Shown here: positions 1-11,200 of the stretch, in pieces | How positions within the stretch are numbered: the first letter of the stretch is position 1 | Layout of the letters: each line of letters opens with the position of its first letter | Source: Hormiphora californensis | Lineage: Eukaryota > Ctenophora > Tentaculata > Cydippida > Pleurobrachiidae | Assembly (NCBI GenBank): GCA_020137815.1 | Contig: CM035359.1 | Span: 1,376,775 to 1,440,774, forward strand | DNA: 64,000 nucleotides | Reading direction: 5' to 3' | Position numbers and translations under genes: made by a program | Notes under the pieces: generated by a model | What the model saw: only the letters and a program-made list of their open reading frames with translations | The model's database searches: none | Told to the model about the DNA's origin: nothing

Positions 1-690
1 AGAGAGAGAGAGAGGTAGAGAGAGAGGGAGAGATTGTTTGTTTTGTTTGTTGGTGCCAAAAACGCGTCCAAACTACCAACAACCATCATGAGACCACCCC
101 CCCCCCCCCCCCGAAAGATCAATGATAATAGTAACTGTACAAGTAGCTGGCGGGATTCGGGTCTTTCAGGGATTTGAGAGAGAGAGAGAGAGAGAGGGCT
201 CGATGGTAAATTAATTACTAATTAATAATTAGGTTTAATTACCCGACGTTGTTCGATGTTCTGCATGTGTTCCATTGCAGCTGCATTAGCCTGCTCTAAC
301 CCACTATTCCTGAAGAAATATAAGTGTGAGGTTTCTGCTCCCACTGTTCCTGAAGAAATATAAGTGTGAGGTTTCTGCTCCCACTGTTCCTGAAGAAATA
401 TAAGTGTGAGGGTTACTTTGCCCCCCCCCCCCCTCCTTTGTTATGTTCTAACCCTCTGCGGCCAGCGGGGTAACCCCTCCCCCTGTTGCTTGATTGTCCA
501 AGTACTAAATTCTAGCTACTTCTCACTTTCTCTGCAGCAATGTCAATTCCTCCTCCAGATTCCTCCAAAGTTGGTGAGATTCAGCAAGTTTGGCATCTCT
601 CTCAACTACCGTATCTTTCAGAGCTTTCACCTCCTCCTCCAGCCATTTTATCTCCCGTTGCAGGTTAGCTACCTCTTCAGCTGTGGGGAG
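1..690. repeat. Repeat-rich stretch with a 46-bp tandem repeat
   Basis: No gene is supported here. The stretch opens with a (GA)n tract, has C-runs near 97-112 and 421-433 and a second (GA)n tract near 177-196. A roughly 46-bp unit containing CCTGAAGAAATATAAGTG is repeated three times in direct orientation at about 307-415. The open frames that cross it show no recognisable protein features. Confidence 0.7.
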
Positions 691-696
691 TTTGTA

Positions 697-806
697 CAGT
701 CGGACCCCGATTTACCGGAAGGATAGAGAAAATCAACCGTGTTTGACCCTGATTTACCGGGCAAAACCCTTTCCCTCGAGCATCCCGGTAAATCGGGGTC
801 CGAAGG
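697..806. mobile_element. Tigger/pogo-like MITE, copy 1
   Basis: A short element bounded by TA dinucleotides. Its ends are inverted copies of CAGTCGGACCCCGATTTA, and a partial internal copy of the same motif is present. The same termini recur at 2464, 8484, 53228 and 61204. TA target sites and CAG-type termini are usual for pogo/Tigger-class Tc1-mariner derivatives. There is no transposase, so the copy is non-autonomous. Confidence 0.75.
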
Positions 807-1229
807 TAACATAATGGCAGAGAGTGGAAAACACAGACATTTTATGACAAAGTGTGCTAGAATTATAGACAAATACGTGACAACTGAATTCATAGATAGT
901 ATACGTGACAAACAGACAATGTACGTGATCTCAGCATTTAATTTCCACGTACAAGGTGTTATTTTGGCTTTTATCTCACCAATCATGTGTTTTCCCTGCT
1001 CGACACCATCAACAACGTCCTCTACAGCCATGGTCGAACTCTGTCTGCTGCTCCCCCGACCTAGAAGGAGGGAATACAATCATTTTTACATGCATAATTA
1101 TCGACTGGTTTAGAAAGATAAGAAACTTTTTTACCATTTATCGCGGTTTTATATGGAAGCATTGTCAAAAAAAAGGCTCAAAACATTGATATGAAGGGAG
1201 ATGAAAAATGGCAGAATAATGATGAGTGA

Positions 1230-1642
1230 TTAAAATGAAACCATATATCTGCCGGATGCCTCGCTAATCTCTCCCCCATCCTCGCATGTACCTATTTCTT
1301 CCTCGCCTCCACCAATATCATCCCCCTCATCATCATCCACACCATGAGGTCCGGCGGCAGGTTTTTCAGCCCAGCACTTCTCCTCCTCCGAACAGAACTG
1401 ATGTGCCACTCCCTTGATTCGCTTCTGCTCGCTCGCCCAATATGCATCGTTCAGGTGGTGATCGATAGAGGGTTCTTCGGGGATGGAATCTTCGTAGGAT
1501 TCTTTGGGGATGGAATCTTCGAAGTGTTCTTTGGGGATGGAATCTTCGTAGGACTCTTTGGGGATGGAATCTTCGTAGGACTCTTTGGGGATGGATTCTT
1601 TGGGGATGTAATCTTCGGAGGATTCTTTGGGGAGATCTTCGA
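1230..1642 (-). CDS. Possible terminal exon with acidic PKESYEDSI-type repeats
   Basis: An open frame of about 137 codons on the minus strand starts just inside a good splice acceptor (CCACAG at 1643-1648) and ends at a TAA at 1230. It carries about six repeats of roughly nine residues of the type PKESYEDSI, followed by an acidic tail rich in D, E and G. Its length plus one carried base is a whole number of codons, as expected for a terminal exon. I do not recognise the protein, and no upstream exon could be joined to it. It may be only a 27-30 bp minisatellite that happens to stay open. Confidence 0.3.
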
Positions 1643-1764
1643 CTGTGGAATGAAGTTTTGATAAAAGTGGGTGGGTGTGTTGGCAATGCCGTGATTTCAT
1701 TAATGAAAGTGCAAAAGGACACATTTAGTAAGTCAAATAATGAGAAACCGACCGGACCAAGTAT

Positions 1765-1840
1765 TTAGGTCACGTGACTGGTTATCAGCCAATCAGGGAC
1801 CAGTACTTCCTGACTCGGTCGGTTCCTGCAACTAATAAAC
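1765..1840. repeat. Dispersed repeat, copy A (TAGGTCACGTGACTGGTTATCA)
   Basis: A block containing GGTCACGTGACTGGTTATCA and a second motif CGGTCGGTTCCTGCAA is found again in inverted orientation at about 42405-42485. Two related copies 40 kb apart indicate an interspersed repeat of unknown class. Its centre, TCACGTGA, is a palindromic E-box-like site. Confidence 0.6.
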
Positions 1841-2220
1841 CAATTAACTAACTAACGGATAATTGATGAAGAAGATTTCCGAGAAGTATTGCCAGCCTTG
1901 GGTATGTCACCATTAGATTCTCCTCCCTGCTGTACGACTCCCGCCAACACGTGACTCTCAGAGGGCAAGGCAGGGCTGAGGGAGGGGGGTAAATAGATAG
2001 ACAGAAAAATTATCAGCCAAACAAACAGAGTAACAAACAGGGGAACAAACAGGGGAACAAGCAGAGTAACAAACAGAGGAATAAACAAAGAAACAGTGAA
2101 CAAACAGAGAAACAATCATCCAACAAAGAAACAAAGAAACAAACAATTAAACAAACAAACAATCATCCAAACAAAAATCCAACAAAGAAGCAAAGAAATA
2201 AACAACTAAACAAATAAAAC

Positions 2221-3196
2221 TCACTGTTCCTCCATGGGCATGTTTTCAGCCTCCAATTGCCAGTCCTCCTCAGAATCCATCTCCATGGTAGACTCATTAT
2301 CCGGGGACCTAAACGTCTTCTTACGGATCTGATATTGATGGAATATAGTGTGATTAGTTTGGCCTGCTGCAACTTGTTCATACTATTATTTTTTTATGGG
2401 GCGCAGGGTCGGTGCAACAGCACAAGCTGCAACCTTAGATTGTAACTCTCTTAAAAGTTGATACAGTCGGATCCCGATTTAAGCTCGTGGGAAAGGGTTT
2501 CGCCCGGTAAATCGAGTTTTCGGTAAATCGGGGCCCGGTAAATAGGAGTCCAACTGTAGTTACCATGGAAGAAGTTAGAAAAAAAAGAGTTCTCACCTCT
2601 TCGTAATACTCGTGAGATTCCTGGTCTGCACAGGCATTCTCACAGCACTGCACCTCCTCTCCCCCAGACGATGTCACGTGAGAGTGGGAGAATGTCGTAC
2701 CGGTCCGTTTAGGTGGGGATTTCTAGAAGGGGTGAGTTTTAGAGGAGTGAAAGTCCATATTTCTTTCCTCCCTTATACCCCCCCCCCCCCCCCGGTCTCT
2801 CCATGGGGATCACAAAAACAGCTGATCATTTTAGGATTGGAGTTCATAGCAAGGAAAGCAATACAAGTGTAAAAATGGGCACAGTTTCATGAACTTTCGA
2901 TTATTTACCTTTCCAGATTCACTTTCTGACGTTTCACTCTCAATATCTTTTATACTCAGCCTTGACTCTGGGGAAGAGAAATTGCGAATCAGTTAAATTA
3001 TATAGTTTGACAAGAAGAACAAACTAGGTCAGACAGACGTACCTTTTTTATTGATCGATTCTTTACCAGCAGATCCAATGACTCGTTTACTGGCATTACT
3101 CAGGATCTCGCTGACAATTCTACTGGCGGCTGCCTTCTCTTCTGCAGCTGTTGTGCTTGTGGTAGTATCCTGTGGGAGGGTAGAGAGAGGGAGAGA

Positions 3197-3276
<80 letters not shown>

Positions 3277-3914
3277 TAAAAGTATTCAAATTGACCTACC
3301 GACATGTTGAGGGAAGGAACAGGTGATTGGACACCAAACTTTTGATAAACAAGGCACAAATCCGCTCGCAATCCTACATCAAAATCTGAAGAAATGTTAA
3401 TTTTGAAATTATAAGGGGAGGGACTGTTCAAATTTCCCACGCTCTGCTTGGCTAAATGCCGAAAAAGTGAACTTCCTAATCAATCATTGCGCGCGCCCGT
3501 TCCGTTCATTATGACTGTGGAATTGTCTGGCTGTCTGGGAAAACTCTAGAGTTGTCCGGAGTGCGGACACAGATTGCCTTGCAAAAACAATCAGTATGTC
3601 AATACTCAAGCGACTCAAGAAAGTTGATCACCAGAGATTAAACCCTTGACTTCCCAGACTGGCAAGAAAATCAAAATCAAAATCAATGACGGTCCCAATA
3701 AAAACTAAGGAGGGCCTGAAGATTCGATTGGCCTACCTTGGGCTGCCTGAGTAGTCGCACGAACGAAATCTGAAATATAAACACTGTTTCAACCGGTTTA
3801 AATTCAACTACACATGAGCAACGGTCACGGCAACTAACAAAATTAGAAAAATTCGGCAAATTGTAATTTAAAGTCACCTTGAAATTTGTCCTCGTGAGAA
3901 ACAAAATCTTCAAC
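2221..3914 (-). CDS. 3' part of an unrecognised gene with an AKAP-like helix, seven exons
   Basis: Seven minus-strand exons join in phase: 3878-3914, 3737-3769, 3300-3385, 3043-3169, 2909-2967, 2597-2722 and 2221-2328, ending in TGA. All have GT-AG borders. Together they give 191 codons plus stop; the N-terminal exons upstream of 3914 were not found. The product is hydrophilic and Ser/Glu-rich. It contains a predicted amphipathic helix around AAASRIVSEILSNASKRV, whose spacing resembles the RII-binding helix of A-kinase anchoring proteins. This is a resemblance only. A C-terminal segment is rich in Cys (VQCCENACADQ). I do not recognise the family. The intron between 3170 and 3299 is mostly (GA)n, and a Tigger-like MITE lies in the last intron. 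Confidence 0.65.
2464..2556. mobile_element. Tigger/pogo-like MITE, copy 2
   Basis: A 93-bp element flanked by TA on both sides, with ends CAGTCGGATCCCGATTTA and the diverged inverse ending CCAACTG. It lies in the last intron of the 2221-3914 gene. Confidence 0.75.
3180..3278. repeat. (GA)n microsatellite
   Basis: A nearly pure GA tract inside an intron. Long open frames of alternating Arg-Glu or Ser-Leu over it are repeat artefacts. Confidence 0.95.
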
Positions 3915-4229
3915 CTATAAAACATGGGAGAGAGAGAGCTTATCAAGAATTTAAATTAACATCACACAAAATTACGATTTCACACAAAATTACGATTTCA
4001 CAGCCATTACAATTGTTCACATGTCACGTTTTAGCTTGGGGAGAATTATCAAAGAAGTGAGAATAATATAGTTACAAAAAGGTACAACGTGCTCGCGGGT
4101 CTCGCTGTCACATAGGGAAGATCAATAAAGAAGCATATGAGCAGGTTCATATTGACCCTAATAAAGTGGTACCCGTGGAGTCTCTTTTTTCTCTCTCTCT
4201 CTCTATCTCTCTCTCTCTCTCACTCTCTC

Positions 4230-4278
<49 letters not shown>

Positions 4279-5617
4279 GTTCCTCTCCATCTGTCTCTCT
4301 TACTACCTGTGCCTCTCTTTCTCCCCTCTCCCTCTCCAGTCTCCCTCCCTATCCCTCTCTCGCTTTCTGGCTTTCCTCTTTCGCTAGCCACGGTATAACA
4401 CAGGATATTGTTCTGTCAGTCCATCGGACTTTGACGGACGGAGAGAGAGAGAGAGATAGCGCCGTGACAGGGGTGGAGAGAATGAGATAGAGAACGTGGT
4501 TATCCCATCACAACCGGGGAGGTAGACACTTGAATCAGCTTAGTGCCCCAGAACGAGGGAGAGATGGATATAGGGGAGTAGATGACGTGAGAGGAAGGAT
4601 ATAGGAGAAATACCAAAAATCGGTGACGAAAGCTTCAAAGGGCGACCACCAGCAAAATTACGCTATCTAGCTCCAGAGCTGTCACTGTTAAAGCACACCC
4701 CAAAGAAACAGCCAGCACAATATAGGACACTAAAATAGGGTCTGTCAGCAGTGTCGCATCAGTTTCAAAATCTCCGCACAAACGACTAGCACAAAATGAC
4801 CAACATGCAAAGAATTGCTTGCTGTTCAGTTTGTTTTTATTTTAGCGACTGTCGACTTGAAACAAAGTATGTATATCGTTTTTTGAGAATTTAATTTTCG
4901 ATATCTAGGTCAAAACTAGACGAACAAGAATAATTACTGCATTATGTTTCATATATAATGCAAATGCTGTGTTTCATACAGCCAGCACTTATAATTAAGT
5001 TTTACGATCTAGAAGTATAATTTCATATTCTTTCACCGACGACAGACAGAAGACGATCTGGTGGTGATTCCGAAAGGATGATCCGGCACTATGCTGTCTC
5101 GCCTGTTCGGCGAGACTTGGCTGTGTGACTGTTTACAGTCCCAGATGAGCGGCCCAAACCAAACCACTGAAAGACACTGAAAGGTCAACATATTTGATAT
5201 AGGTGCAAGTCACGTCTACTGATGATTGGTGTCTCCCCGTATAAATAGGTGCGTGCATGAAAACCACGCCTAGATTTTCTTACCACACAGATGCAAAGCT
5301 CGTTTCATAAAAGCCCATATTTGGACAAAAAAACAGTTTTAACAATATTCAGCACCCTGCTTCTAGAATACAATAAACCCTGGCAGATGCACTCATGGTC
5401 TCTTGAAAAATAGAGGACAAGATAATATTTCATCACAAACACTCAAGGCCAGTTTTAGATAGTTTCAGATATATATGTATTCAAAAAATCCAATAGAGTG
5501 AAAACAGTAAGGGGTAGATATTGGGGCCTGTAGTGGATCGAGCACAACCAATTTCACCTGTCAAAATTACACACTCTGAGAAAGAGAGAGGAGAGAGAGA
5601 GAGAGAGAGTGAGAAAA

Positions 5618-5651
<34 letters not shown>

Positions 5652-5800
5652 AGCGAGAGAGAGTGAGGGAGAGAGAGGGAGAGAGATAGCCTAGCAGGGA
5701 CAAAAAATAGAGAAATTGGGTCAGACGGTATGAAATGTACAGTTCCGACCGAAAGTCCTTTCTATGTCCGTAGGACGAAAATAAGGTCGATTATTAGTTC
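3915..5800. other. Non-coding stretch
   Basis: I see no supportable gene. A (CT)n tract occupies about 4185-4275 and (GA)n-rich sequence about 5578-5690. The upstream exons of the 2221-3914 gene probably begin somewhere in the left part, but I could not identify them. An imperfect tandem ATTACGATTTCACA-type repeat lies near 3965-4000. Confidence 0.6.
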
Positions 5801-6877
5801 TTCCACCATAGAAAAGGCTATAACAGCAGAAGGTACTATTAAGGTGAGGGCAGGCACCACCGAGCCAAAGAAAAGACCGTCCTCTTCGGCCCGTTGCGGC
5901 TACGTCAGGCCGCATAGCGAGGACGGTCTTACCCCATGCCAAAAGGTCTACTTGGATCTGGGCTTTATGGAATCGGAATGTCGCCTGGAAAGCCATAGAA
6001 AGAGATCCCTGAGCCAAGGCAGCAATGTTCTGGGACTCAGTTGAGCCTGCAGAGGTCGCTTTGGTAATCTTTGCGGCTACAAGACCGTTCTTCTTGGATG
6101 ATCTTTGGCAGTAACCATCAGAGCCAGTGTAGGAGTAATCAGAGGTAGGTGCCAGTCGTCCAACCATATAACGGAATATTTGTAACAATCATCGGGCCAT
6201 CCACCATTGCATCCGTCTTTGTAGCCGTAGGTGCAGTCCAGGTACTCCTGCTCGGCGAAATTTCTCAGTACGCCTGCTTTGGAAGCGTACCTCGTCTCCA
6301 GACCTCCGACAGCTGCAAAAGTCCAGCAAGATCCACAGGAACCCTGGTTTTTCACTGGTGTCACCTTTCCCTCGTTGGTCCATAGTTTCTCACTGGGAAC
6401 AGATCCTCGCTTCGCTAGGAGATCTTCGTCAGCACCCTCATCGTTCTCATGTCCGGTAATGTTGAGTCCCAGGTAGGATTCCTTCTCAGCCTCCGCCATC
6501 GTGGAGAACATGTTGAGTGCGAAGTGGGCGGTCTCTCCCTCAACATCATTCTCACTGGCTACGAAATGGGCATTCAGTTTGAACAGCCTGAACCTCATTC
6601 CTTCCTCGGCAGAGCTAAACTGGAGGTGCTGCTCTCCCTTGAACTTCTTGTAGAGCTCCAGGGTCTTGGTGGGACTTTGCAGGATAGCCTTCAGCCCAGT
6701 GTCAAAGTATCTCAATCCGACTAGGATCCTGAATTTAAAAAAAATTGACTAGGATGGAAACAAATTTTTCTATTTTAATAATTAAGTTTCAACGCATTGA
6801 TTAATTAACTTGATTATTATATAAAAAACAAAAGATTTAAAAAAAATAACGTTTTGGATTTTTGTCAAGCCTGAGGA

Positions 6878-6933
6878 TCGATCCCGGGTCTCCCGCTTGA
6901 TAAGCGAGAATAATACCACTAGACCACCAACCT
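6878..6933 (-). repeat. tRNA-like sequence, probably a pseudogene or SINE head
   Basis: The minus strand shows a tRNA-like A box (TGGTCTAGTGG), an anticodon-arm-like hairpin with stem CTCGC/GCGGG, and a B-box-like GGATCGATCC. The acceptor arms do not pair and the T stem is degenerate, so a working tRNA is unlikely. It lies in the intron of the peptidase gene, 370 bp from a second tRNA-like sequence. Confidence 0.4.
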
Positions 6934-7229
6934 TGTGCTCATTTCACTATTCAGCGCTCTATATAATGTTTGGATCTCTAGTCTACAAAGCATGACTTTT
7001 GAGCAATTAGTTTATCGTGCGCTGCGGGATCCGTGACTATCACAGGCTACCTCCTAGGCTCCCTCTCTACCGACTAGAGATCCTGACATCGATGAGCGAG
7101 ATCTCACACATATGTACTGACAAGCGTTCTTCTATGATATTGTGATGTTATCACTATCAGTGTCATGTCACAACACACTGGTATGAATAAAGAGAGAAAA
7201 AATCATGAAAGTAAAAAGTAAGCCAAATC

Positions 7230-7304
7230 ACCCCATCCTGATTCGAACCCTGATCATCGGGGTGAGACTGGGAGTCCATGGTGTAACCACTACACCACTG
7301 ATGG
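7230..7304 (-). repeat. Second tRNA-like sequence, probably SINE-derived
   Basis: The minus strand reads CCATCAGTGGTGTAGTGG (a good A box) and later GGTTCGAATC (a good B box) at tRNA spacing. The T stem halves are direct rather than inverted (TCAGG on both sides) and the anticodon stem is short. A Pol III promoter is plausible; a functional tRNA is not. Confidence 0.4.
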
Positions 7305-7897
7305 AAAATGTAAGAATGTAGGTGGTGAAAATCAGAGCAAAACAATGTTCTGTAAATTAGAGAAAATACATATCTATGGTGATTTGAAGTTTGTCATCCC
7401 TATTTACCTTGTTTTTTAAATGTGCTACAACAGTAAATATACCATTTTCTCAATTTCTCACTATAATTTTCCCATTTTAGAAAATTGACTAGATATTTTG
7501 GCGCTAAAATTGACTAGCAGCCAGGATCCCTGGATACCCGAACTTTGACACTGGGGCCTTCAGTCCATCGTCCTTAGCGTGGGCCAGGGCGATTAGTAGA
7601 ACAATCAGGAACTTCATCTTCAGCCTTCTTTTCAAGTCGTTGGTAGTGGTGGTGGTGAAAGTTAGGGTAGCGAGGGGGTTTATATACTGCTCTTGTTAGC
7701 AGGAGGCTAGTAAGGTGTGATTAAAGACAATCACGGGATTTCTTAATCAACCTTTTCAAGTGCTTCGTTTTGCTATTCCAGTACCATGTATCTAGTTATT
7801 AGCCTTTGCAGAATTGTAATTCTTTTGTTTGTTGTCGAAAAACAAAAACTCCCAAGTGAAAAGTGGAAGAAAACAAAGGTGCTTCTCACTTCTCGGC

Positions 7898-8253
7898 TAG
7901 GGCTGGCTCCAGGGGGGTGAACACCCCCCCCCCCCCCCCCAAAAAAAATTCTTGGCAGCGAAGCTGCCAAGACTGTCTGAGACCATTTGGATTGGCAAAC
8001 CACCCCAAAAATACAAAATTTTCAGTAAAATTTTTGACTGATCACAACCGAATTTAAGTCACCTAGTGAACATCACTGAGTGAGAGAGAGAGAGCATTGT
8101 AGCATTCATAAATCTAGAAAGTAGATTAAATGATTAAAAACCCTAAAATTTGCTTGATTTAGTTAAAAAATTTCCGGGGGCTTCGCCCCCTGGACCCCCC
8201 CCCCCCTTCGGCCACTGCACCCCCCAAGAAATATCGGGCTGGAGCCAGCCCTG
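7898..8253. mobile_element. hAT-type MITE with 8-bp target duplication
   Basis: A 356-bp element whose ends are inverted copies of CAGGGCTGGCTCCAG (T instead of C at the left outermost base). It is flanked by the 8-bp direct repeat TTCTCGGC at 7890-7897 and 8254-8261. An 8-bp duplication and CAGGG-type termini are typical of hAT transposons. The interior contains long C and G runs and no transposase. Confidence 0.8.
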
Positions 8254-8483
8254 TTCTCGGCAAACTAGACTCAAGTCGCACTTATTTAACGACAAATAAT
8301 TGCGACGTGAGGTGGAGGACCCTCCCCTAGACCAGATCTTCAATTTACTAACTAGAACTATTGTTGAATAGTAAAATAGCCGTAAAGTAGCTCAGGCCAG
8401 TACAGCTACAAATAAAACTTTGGGTCGGGCGAAGGGAAGGTTTTTTGCGACTTGCGAGCATAACTAACAAGACGTGTAACATA

Positions 8484-8549
8484 CATTCGGACCACGATTT
8501 ACCGGGATGGTCGGGGGAAAGGGAGCCCGAAATATCGGGGTCCGACTAT
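8484..8549. mobile_element. Tigger/pogo-like MITE, copy 3 (short)
   Basis: A 66-bp version of the family between TA dinucleotides, with ends CATTCGGACCACGATTTA and the inverse GGGGTCCGACTAT. Confidence 0.65.
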
Positions 8550-9442
8550 TACAGTAAGCAATTTAAGCACTGGGAACACAAAACAGTTATCATGCACACC
8601 TAGCTTACCTGACCAAAGTCATCGAACGCTTCGTATGATGGCATATTACTGCTTTTACAAAATGTTATTATTGATAGGGTGTCATGAATATTACGTAATG
8701 TTACAGTGTATTTGCAAATTACAAGAAGGACTAAAATAAGCCGTTTAGTAAAACCAATAACCGTATAGTAACAAGAAACAGAACCAAAAACAGAGGAAGA
8801 AAACATTTAACAAGGGAAAAACAAGAAAAAGAAATTAGCTCTCCGTGTTTTCATAACACAGAAGGGTGATGGAGCGGAATCATGACCTTGTAAAGATGCG
8901 GTGTATCGTATGCCTGACAAGCAGCTTAGCATGTTACAAACAGAGCTGTCAGAAGATGTGCCTAGAGATCTGCTATATATTGTCCCACCATTCTCTCTCC
9001 ACCTCTCTCTCTTTCCCTATCTCTCAATCTCTCTGACTCTCTCTCTCCCTATCTCTCAATCTCTCTCAGTCTATCTCTTGTTGTAGTCGGATCATGTGCA
9101 TAATAAGTCAGCTCCATATTGTGTCATATCACTAAACGGCTACTTGTATAGAGTGGAGAAATGGTATTCATGGAGTTCGGAAAACTAAACCTAGAATTTG
9201 AGTAAATAACTCAAGCAAGTCGAGCATCACTAAACTTGTGTGCTCCTTCTAAATTCTAATCGCGATAAATTGCCAGGGGTGATATGAACGACCATAAAAG
9301 GTTTTATAATCGCATTCAGTCTAACTGATCGATCAGTTTTTAATAAATTGTTTCGCCCTTATAAAACAATTTCTGTGTAGATTAAGCGCTTAAGGAATAA
9401 TCAGATAAATGATTCAATTTCAATGCTAGATTTACCTGTTGT
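8550..9442. other. Non-coding stretch
   Basis: No gene is supported. It is mostly AT-rich sequence, with a CT-rich stretch near 8990-9075. Confidence 0.6.
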
Positions 9443-9733
9443 ATTATTATTATTATTAAATCTGTTTACAATAATTTGACACTGTCAATATTGCCCTCCT
9501 ATTTGCGAGGAAAATGGAACTCTCTAGGTCTCTTTCACACTTTCTCAGCTGTCAGATCATACAAAAAAATATAAAATGTCGATTAAAATACTGATTAGAT
9601 AATGATTAAAATATATTGTAAATTGATTAAATAAGTTAGTTAAAAATTCACTCCGTGGAGTGCGATTCGTACACAGTGTGTACGTCTCGGGCTGGTCAGT
9701 TATACATTTACAATTAATTAGAATATAAACCCA

Positions 9734-11191
9734 TTACACAAGCAGTTGATCCCCAAATAAAGATTGTTCTATTACAGCTCTTACTAGCTTTCTAAAGTTC
9801 GATTTTACCTGCTTGTCTTTGGAGAAAATTAGTGGAAGATGGAAGTTCATTTCATAAGAAGATATCACCCTTAGTTCCTCACGGGGCCCTTCCACATCTT
9901 TTATCGCAGAACATTCAAACAACTTGTGGAATGTTGAATCTGGGAGTTGGCCACATTCAAGACAATTGGGAACTGTAAGTGATCGCTCGTATCTCAGGTA
10001 ACTGAAGCTGAAGTCTTGAAAACGTAAGGATCTGCCATGTACAAAGTCTAAGACCTGAGATGAGTTCTGTCGGGACATGTTTCTTGGAATTATGGGGAAA
10101 TCCAAAGTGGCCTCTGAGTTGATAAGGTTGGCGAGTTCTTCTTGAGAGTGAATAGGAAGTATGCTGAAAGGGTCATCTCGAGTCAAATGGTTAATCGATG
10201 ATTTGAGTGACCGGTCCCATAAACTACATGTGTACTGTCTCATTTCCTCTTTTGAGTACAGAAAAGTGTCCGGCTCTAAACTTCCCAAGTTAATAGTTCT
10301 GATTGAATCTCTGTTAGAATCCTGGATCTGGACACCGTCTAGTTGAGTCGACTTCCAAACCAAATATCTTTTGGTAGCAGCAATCTGCCAGAAGAACACA
10401 TGATTTTGTTCCGCTTCAATTTGTAGTAGTTTAGCTGATATATTATCTTTAGCTGCAAGGCCTTTTAGGACAAATTTGGTTACCACTGTTTCCACAAGAA
10501 CGTCAATAGGAGGCACGCATGCTAGGAGTTCTGACAGAGGTTTGGCTATGTGAACTTGTCCCCCTGTTATCTTCAGCCGTGCTCGGGAAAGAAGATCTCC
10601 GAAGAAGTCCGTTCGCTGTCTTAACCAAACTGGTGCTGCATAAAGGATCTTTGTCAAGATTACTGTTCTGAATAGTAGCGAAAGCCCCGAACTGTTAATC
10701 CCTGTCAGTCGACCAGTCATTGAGGTTAATGTGTTCCAGTTAAACCAGCATCTTTTCAGTACATCAGCAGCATGAGTCATGAAATTTAGGTTACTATCAA
10801 TGTAAACCCCAAGGACTTTACTATTCTTGGCAAAAGAGACAACTTTATTTCCAATCTTCAGTTGCTGAGGTGATGCACTATCATCTGATGAACCCCTTGG
10901 TCTGATGATGACAATCTCTGTTTTATTTCTATCACAGTTCACCGCTAGTCTCCACTTCCGACACCAGTTGTGAATGTAGTCCAAAACTATTGCCATAGTT
11001 CTCTCGCATTGAGTCTGGTCTCCAAAAACCAACACAGATCCGTCGTCGGCGAACTTGAATGCTTCAGTCCTACATCTCACCTCCTCCGGCAGATTTTTGG
11101 TGCAGAGTAAGTCAGAGATGTAGAGAATGAATAGGATTGGAGAGAGGACTGCCCCCTGGGGAAGGCCTACTCTTCCACACCTACGGAGTGG
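9734..11191 (-). pseudogene. LINE ORF2, C-terminal part of reverse transcriptase
   Basis: It begins with the block GLPQGAVLSPILFILYISD, which forms the RT palm before the catalytic loop, followed by FKFADDGSVLVFGD with the two catalytic aspartates. Next come the thumb region and a C-terminal Cys-rich segment (CLECGQLPDSTFHKLFEC) typical of LINE ORF2 tails. It runs open from about 11191 to a stop at 9734. Its N-terminal half lies beyond the insertion at 11201-11916. Confidence 0.85.
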
Positions 11192-11200
11192 GCCAAGAAC

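Larger units (their letters stand above)
5800..7617 (-). pseudogene. Cathepsin-like C1A cysteine peptidase, frameshifted and lacking its C-terminal half
   Basis: Exon 1 (7538-7617) encodes the signal peptide MKFLIVLLIALAHA and joins in phase to exon 2, which starts at 6728. Exon 2 holds an I29-type inhibitory propeptide, then the catalytic-cysteine segment QGSCGSCWTFAAVGG and the disulfide region GCNGGWP, both diagnostic of papain-family peptidases. At about 6163 the frame shifts. The continuation, which includes GRLAPTSDYSYTGSDGYC and then ALAQGSLSMAF, lies in another frame. No segment with the active-site His and Asn (normally NHGV and NSWG-like) could be found down to 4.5 kb. The copy is therefore either a pseudogene or carries a sequencing indel and an undetected last exon. 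An intact relative would be a secreted or lysosomal endopeptidase of about 330 residues. The 5' boundary of the decayed end is approximate. Confidence 0.75.

Noticed and set aside
6878-7304. Functional tRNA genes
   Set aside because: Acceptor or T-arm pairing fails in both.
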